DNA of 16,265 nt from Aquificaceae bacterium (GTDB lineage Bacteria; Aquificota; Aquificia; Aquificales; Aquificaceae), in contig JALTVH010000156.1 of NCBI GenBank assembly GCA_027049085.1, positions 1 to 16,265 on the forward strand, given 5' to 3'. Below are positions 13,478-16,265 of this stretch, piece after piece. The notes below the pieces were generated by a model. That model did not search any database and had not been told where the DNA came from. It saw nothing but the letters and a program-made list of their open reading frames with translations. Every line of letters starts with the position of its first letter. The first letter of the stretch is position 1. The translations under genes were made by a program, and so were the position numbers.

Positions 13478-15351
13478 CCCGCAGACTGAACGTTTTTCTC
13501 ATAAAGCCTTGCAAGGTTTTCACTGCGCCTGAGTATCCATGACCCTCCGTATAGGTGATTCTCTGGAAGGTCAAGAACTCTACTGTCTCCTCTCACGCTC
13601 TGAACTGAGCCATCTCCAGAAACCATCCCATCAAGCTCTCTCCAGAAGAGTGAGTCATCAAATGCCCAGGGTATTACTTTTCCGCCCTTAACCTTCCCCA
13701 TAAGAGTCTCGTGACTCCCCTCGGTTTCACCCAGGAGTGACATCGGCACCTTTACGGAAGCGGTAAGGGAGATCCCCTCTTCAAAGGGCGATGAGACTAC
13801 AAGGTTGCTAACTTTTGCAAGGGGCTCCAGAACCTCAACACCCCCGTAATCAACAGCATCCTCTCCAAAAACAAAAACGGTATTGATCTTTCCCTTCTCC
13901 ACCAGAGAAATAACCTCGCCAAAGTCCGAATAAAAATCCTTAACGGACCTATAAAGATAAAGGGTGTTGGACTCCCTTGGAATAAGGAATATGGTGTGTC
14001 CTTTCCTTGAAAGACTTTTGAGCTTCTTGGAGACCTCTTCAACTTCAGAAGAGCTTATTGAGGAGGTATTAACTATTACAACCCCCTTACCTTTCAACTT
14101 TGCAGCCTTATCAAGGTCTGTGGGCTGGGGATTGAACTTTGCATCCCTGCCCGGATCACCTGTGTGATAAACCTGACCCTTTATATAGTAGCTTAGGACC
14201 GGTGCGGTTGAAGTTAAGTCACTGCCAACTATCAGTACAAAGTCTGCCTTTTCAAGCTCTTCCAGTGGTGGATGCTCTGTGTAATCAAGAGCCTCTGCGA
14301 GTTTAAAGAAGCTCTCGGTCTGGGGCGCAGTTATATAGGCACCGACCTTACCGGCAATGCTTACAATGGAGTCAATGACCTCACAGGAAAGGTAACCAGA
14401 GAGGATGAAGGCGGTTGAGTTAGCTGACTCAGAGAGCATTGATTTGAGGAGATTGAGAACGTTACCCTCGCTCTCTTCCCTTCCCTGTGCCTGAGGTTTG
14501 AGGAGCCTGTCGGTGTTAAGCGCATCGTACCCAAAGAAGGCTTTGGCACAGATATTGAGGTCTTCTGTGGGCTTGGTTCTGTAAACCTTTCTCTGAGAAC
14601 GCCAGTCACCAATACCGTACTCTATCTGAACCTCACAGCCTACAGGGCAGAGACTGCACCTTGTAAGACCCTTCTCAAGGAGCCAGCTCCTTGACCAGTA
14701 CTTGAAGGGCTTGGAGATTATCGCACCAACGGGGCACACGTGGACACAGATACCGCACATCTCACAGGTTGAGGTGTCCATCGGGCGAACCGTTGGCACT
14801 ATGTTGGAATGAAATCCCCTTTCTTCAACGTAAAGGGCATGGGCACCCACCACCTCATCGCAGGCTCTCGTGCACCTGTAACAGACCACGCACCTGTTGG
14901 AGTAATACTCTAAAAAGTCACTCTCCCAGTCATGCTCCTCCCTCTCCTTCTCTAAAGCGGAGATAGGGACAACCTGCCTCTGGGGACCGTAAATGGCTCC
15001 AAAGTTCTGAAGGTCACACTCCCCCGCCTTGTCACAGATAGGACAGTCAAGGGGATGGCGCGTCATGAGAGCCTGAAGGAGATATTTCTGGTTTTCCTCC
15101 ACCAGCTTGCTGGTGTGGTGGGTTCTTATGATCATTCCTTCCTGAACGGGGGTGTTGCAGGATATGACCAGCCTGTTGATATTCTCCCAGTAAACCACAC
15201 ACATCCTGCAGGCACCTGCGATTGAGAGCCTCGGATGGTAGCAGAAGTAGGGTATGTCTATACCGTTCTCAAGGGCAACCTGAAGAACCGTCTTCCCCTT
15301 CTCAACCTCGTACTCTCTGTCGTCTATAACGATCCTCACCTTCTCAGCCAT
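13465..15351 (-). CDS. nuoG: NADH-quinone oxidoreductase subunit G-like iron-sulfur protein
   Basis: This is the electron-relay subunit of the complex I peripheral arm or a close relative; with the chosen start it is 628 residues. Cluster ligands are all visible: [2Fe-2S] C37, C48, C51, C65; His-ligated [4Fe-4S] H99, C103, C106, C112; a full ferredoxin pair C154-x2-C157-x2-C160-x3-C164 and C196-x2-C199-x2-C202-x3-C206; and an N7-type site C232, C235, C239, C268. The rest (about 275-628) is a shortened molybdopterin-oxidoreductase-like domain, much smaller than in E. coli NuoG (about 908 in total). An upstream ATG at 15381 exists, but ATG 15351 (MAEKVRIV) is chosen because GGAGG sits six bases before it and the ferredoxin fold begins there. 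No other nuo, hydrogenase or formate dehydrogenase genes are in the window, so the partner complex is uncertain. Confidence 0.9.
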   Translation of the reverse strand: MAEKVRIVIDDREYEVEKGKTVLQVALENGIDIPYFCYHPRLSIAGACRMCVVYWENINRLVISCNTPVQEGMIIRTHHTSKLVEENQKYLLQALMTRHPLDCPICDKAGECDLQNFGAIYGPQRQVVPISALEKEREEHDWESDFLEYYSNRCVVCYRCTRACDEVVGAHALYVEERGFHSNIVPTVRPMDTSTCEMCGICVHVCPVGAIISKPFKYWSRSWLLEKGLTRCSLCPVGCEVQIEYGIGDWRSQRKVYRTKPTEDLNICAKAFFGYDALNTDRLLKPQAQGREESEGNVLNLLKSMLSESANSTAFILSGYLSCEVIDSIVSIAGKVGAYITAPQTESFFKLAEALDYTEHPPLEELEKADFVLIVGSDLTSTAPVLSYYIKGQVYHTGDPGRDAKFNPQPTDLDKAAKLKGKGVVIVNTSSISSSEVEEVSKKLKSLSRKGHTIFLIPRESNTLYLYRSVKDFYSDFGEVISLVEKGKINTVFVFGEDAVDYGGVEVLEPLAKVSNLVVSSPFEEGISLTASVKVPMSLLGETEGSHETLMGKVKGGKVIPWAFDDSLFWRELDGMVSGDGSVQSVRGDSRVLDLPENHLYGGSWILRRSENLARLYEKNVQSAGQGT

Positions 15352-15357
15352 CTTCAG

Positions 15358-15362
15358 CCTCC
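15358..15362 (-). promoter_or_regulatory. Ribosome binding site of nuoG (decides the start)
   Basis: On the minus strand GGAGG is followed by CTGAAG and then ATG at 15351. The six-base spacing is near ideal. The alternative in-frame ATG at 15381 would place this SD inside the coding sequence and adds ten residues (MYIIFPRRLK) that are not part of the ferredoxin fold. Confidence 0.8.
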
Positions 15363-15410
15363 GTGGGAATATGATATACATAAATTGATAAGAGAAGGGT
15401 GAGAAGAGTC
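15363..15410. promoter_or_regulatory. Divergent promoter region between nuoG and the MEMO-family gene
   Basis: The AT-rich core TATGATATACATA (15370-15382) has short symmetric arms (TATG and CATA). Minus strand: TTCTCA (15405-15400) and TATGTA (15382-15377) are separated by 17 bases, a weak -35/-10 pair that would give nuoG a leader of about 20 bases containing its SD. Plus strand: TATGAT (15370-15375) could serve as a -10 for the MEMO-family gene with a leader of about 40 bases, but no -35 is apparent. All assignments are pattern-based and tentative. Confidence 0.35.
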
Positions 15411-15415
15411 AGGAG
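15411..15415 (+). promoter_or_regulatory. Ribosome binding site of the MEMO-family gene
   Basis: AGGAG is followed by six bases and the ATG at 15422. The good match and spacing support this start, which also matches the family N-terminus (KPAVAGTFYPA). Confidence 0.75.
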
Positions 15416-15421
15416 CCAATC

Positions 15422-16222
15422 ATGAAGCGAAAGCCTGCGGTGGCGGGAACCTTTTATCCCGCAAGGGCGGAGGAGCTGAGGAAGCTCACTGACCTCCTCT
15501 GCGGTGAGGAAGAGGGGGAAAAGCTCAATGCAAAGGCCGTTCTTGTTCCCCATGCGGGGCTTATATACTCTGGAAAGACCGCATGCGCGGTTTACAAGAA
15601 GGTAAAGATACCGCCGAAGGCGGTCCTTTTAGGACCCAATCATACAGGTTTAGGAAGCGATATTTCGGTTTACGGCGGAGGGGCATGGGAGACGCCATTT
15701 GGCGATGTGGAGGTGGATGCTGAGCTTGTCCAGAAAATTGCCAGCTATCAGAGAGCGGAGGTTGATGAGAGCGCTCACCTCTATGAGCATTCCCTTGAGG
15801 TTCAGCTACCATTTCTGCTCAGATACGCCGAGAAGGGGCTAAGTATCGTGCCTGTGGTTCTGGGACTTCTTGATTATGACACCGCAAGGGATTTCGGTAG
15901 GCATCTGGGACAGTGCCTTGAGGGAGAAGAGGTCCTTATTGTGATCAGCTCTGACATGTCCCACTATATCCCCGCAGAAGAGGCAAAGAAGAAAGACACC
16001 ATTTTGATCTCTGCAATGGAGAGGCTCCAGACCGATGAGCTGTACCTCAAGAGGGTGCAGTACGACATAACCATGTGCGGTTTTATCCCTGCGGTTGTTG
16101 GCATTGAGGCTGGCAAGGTTCTTGGCATCAGGCAGGGTATACTGATTGATTACACAAACTCTGGAGAGGTTACAGGCGATTACGATAGGGTCGTTGCTTA
16201 TGCGGGAATGGTTTTTGTTTAG
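15422..16222 (+). CDS. amrB: MEMO-family protein (AmmeMemoRadiSam system protein B)
   Basis: The 266-residue cytoplasmic protein belongs to the MEMO family, related in fold to extradiol dioxygenases. Family signatures run its full length: AVAGTFYPA (6-14), VPHAGLIYSG (42-51), LGPNHTG (70-76), EHSLEVQLPFL (122-132), ISSDMSHY (175-182), TMCGFIPAVVG (217-227) and the C-terminal DYTNSGEV and YAGMVF. H44, H74 and C219 correspond by motif to the metal ligands of human MEMO1 (H49, H81, C244), so the metal site looks intact. In many prokaryotes it belongs to a widespread trio with an AMMECR1 protein and a radical-SAM enzyme, of unknown function; neither is visible here, though the window ends shortly after. 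It is divergent from nuoG. Confidence 0.95.
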   Translation: MKRKPAVAGTFYPARAEELRKLTDLLCGEEEGEKLNAKAVLVPHAGLIYSGKTACAVYKKVKIPPKAVLLGPNHTGLGSDISVYGGGAWETPFGDVEVDAELVQKIASYQRAEVDESAHLYEHSLEVQLPFLLRYAEKGLSIVPVVLGLLDYDTARDFGRHLGQCLEGEEVLIVISSDMSHYIPAEEAKKKDTILISAMERLQTDELYLKRVQYDITMCGFIPAVVGIEAGKVLGIRQGILIDYTNSGEVTGDYDRVVAYAGMVFV

Positions 16223-16265
16223 GGGAGGAGGTTCAGCTTTCGTCCCTTTACTCTAACGGAGGAGA
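16219..16265 (-). CDS. Possible C-terminal end of a convergent gene at the window edge
   Basis: On the minus strand one frame is open from the right edge to a TAA at 16221-16219, reading SSVRVKGRKLNLLP and then stop; the other two minus frames close within about 12 to 18 bases of the edge. The stop would overlap the MEMO-family stop (TAG, 16220-16222), matching the other convergent pairs here. With only about 15 codons visible, an open frame by chance is quite likely. The alternative is that GGAGGAG at 16258-16264 is a plus-strand ribosome site for a gene beginning beyond the edge. The product cannot be identified. Confidence 0.3.
   Translation of the reverse strand, partial: SSVRVKGRKLNLLP

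Noticed and set aside
1..16265. Search for mobile elements, CRISPR arrays, tRNAs, defence genes or a novel dedicated multi-gene system
   Set aside because: No transposase, integrase, regular repeat array, tRNA-like fold or defence-type domain set was seen. All large frames are explained by housekeeping families plus one TPR protein.

Overview
The window looks like ordinary, very compact chromosome from a Gram-negative, probably thermophilic bacterium. Gram-negative: it encodes the outer-membrane LPS-assembly barrel LptD and a periplasm-directed TPR protein. Probably thermophilic: proteins are rich in charged residues (E, K, R), AGG/AGA arginine and ATA codons are frequent, and genes are tightly packed. 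Aquificota or a similar deep-branching lineage is my guess from overall protein character; I cannot assign a genus. I see no mobile element, CRISPR array, tRNA, rRNA or prophage. Genes cover about 99% of the window, and no gap exceeds 70 bases.

Layout, left to right. (1) The 3' part of glmS (+) enters from the left edge and abuts argF (-) stop to stop. (2) A five-gene minus-strand run, read right to left: pgk, suhB-type phosphatase, tandem universal stress protein, secreted TPR protein, argF (6189 down to 753). Its junctions are a 3-base gap, two ATGA overlaps and a 12-base gap. (3) Divergent from pgk across 49 bases, a plus-strand run: yaaA-like, hom, rpe (6239 to 8894), coupled by ATGA and TGATG. 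(4) A minus-strand run: MoxR-type AAA+ ATPase, NagD-like HAD phosphatase, lptD (12564 down to 8869), whose end overlaps the end of rpe by 26 bases. (5) Divergent from moxR across 28 bases, an AEC-family transporter (+) whose end overlaps nuoG (-) by 13 bases. (6) Divergent from nuoG across 70 bases, a MEMO-family gene (+).

The genes mix central carbon metabolism (pgk, rpe, perhaps suhB), amino-acid synthesis (argF, hom), envelope synthesis (glmS, lptD), respiration (nuoG) and stress or quality control (usp, yaaA, moxR). They look like housekeeping genes packed together rather than one dedicated system.

The points most worth a second look are: a NuoG-like protein with a complete eight-cysteine 2[4Fe-4S] module and no complex I neighbours; apparently leaderless, SD-less first genes beside well-placed -10 boxes; convergent gene pairs that leave no room for terminators; and a terminator-like hairpin inside the HAD gene upstream of lptD. 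I found no convincing undescribed multi-gene system.
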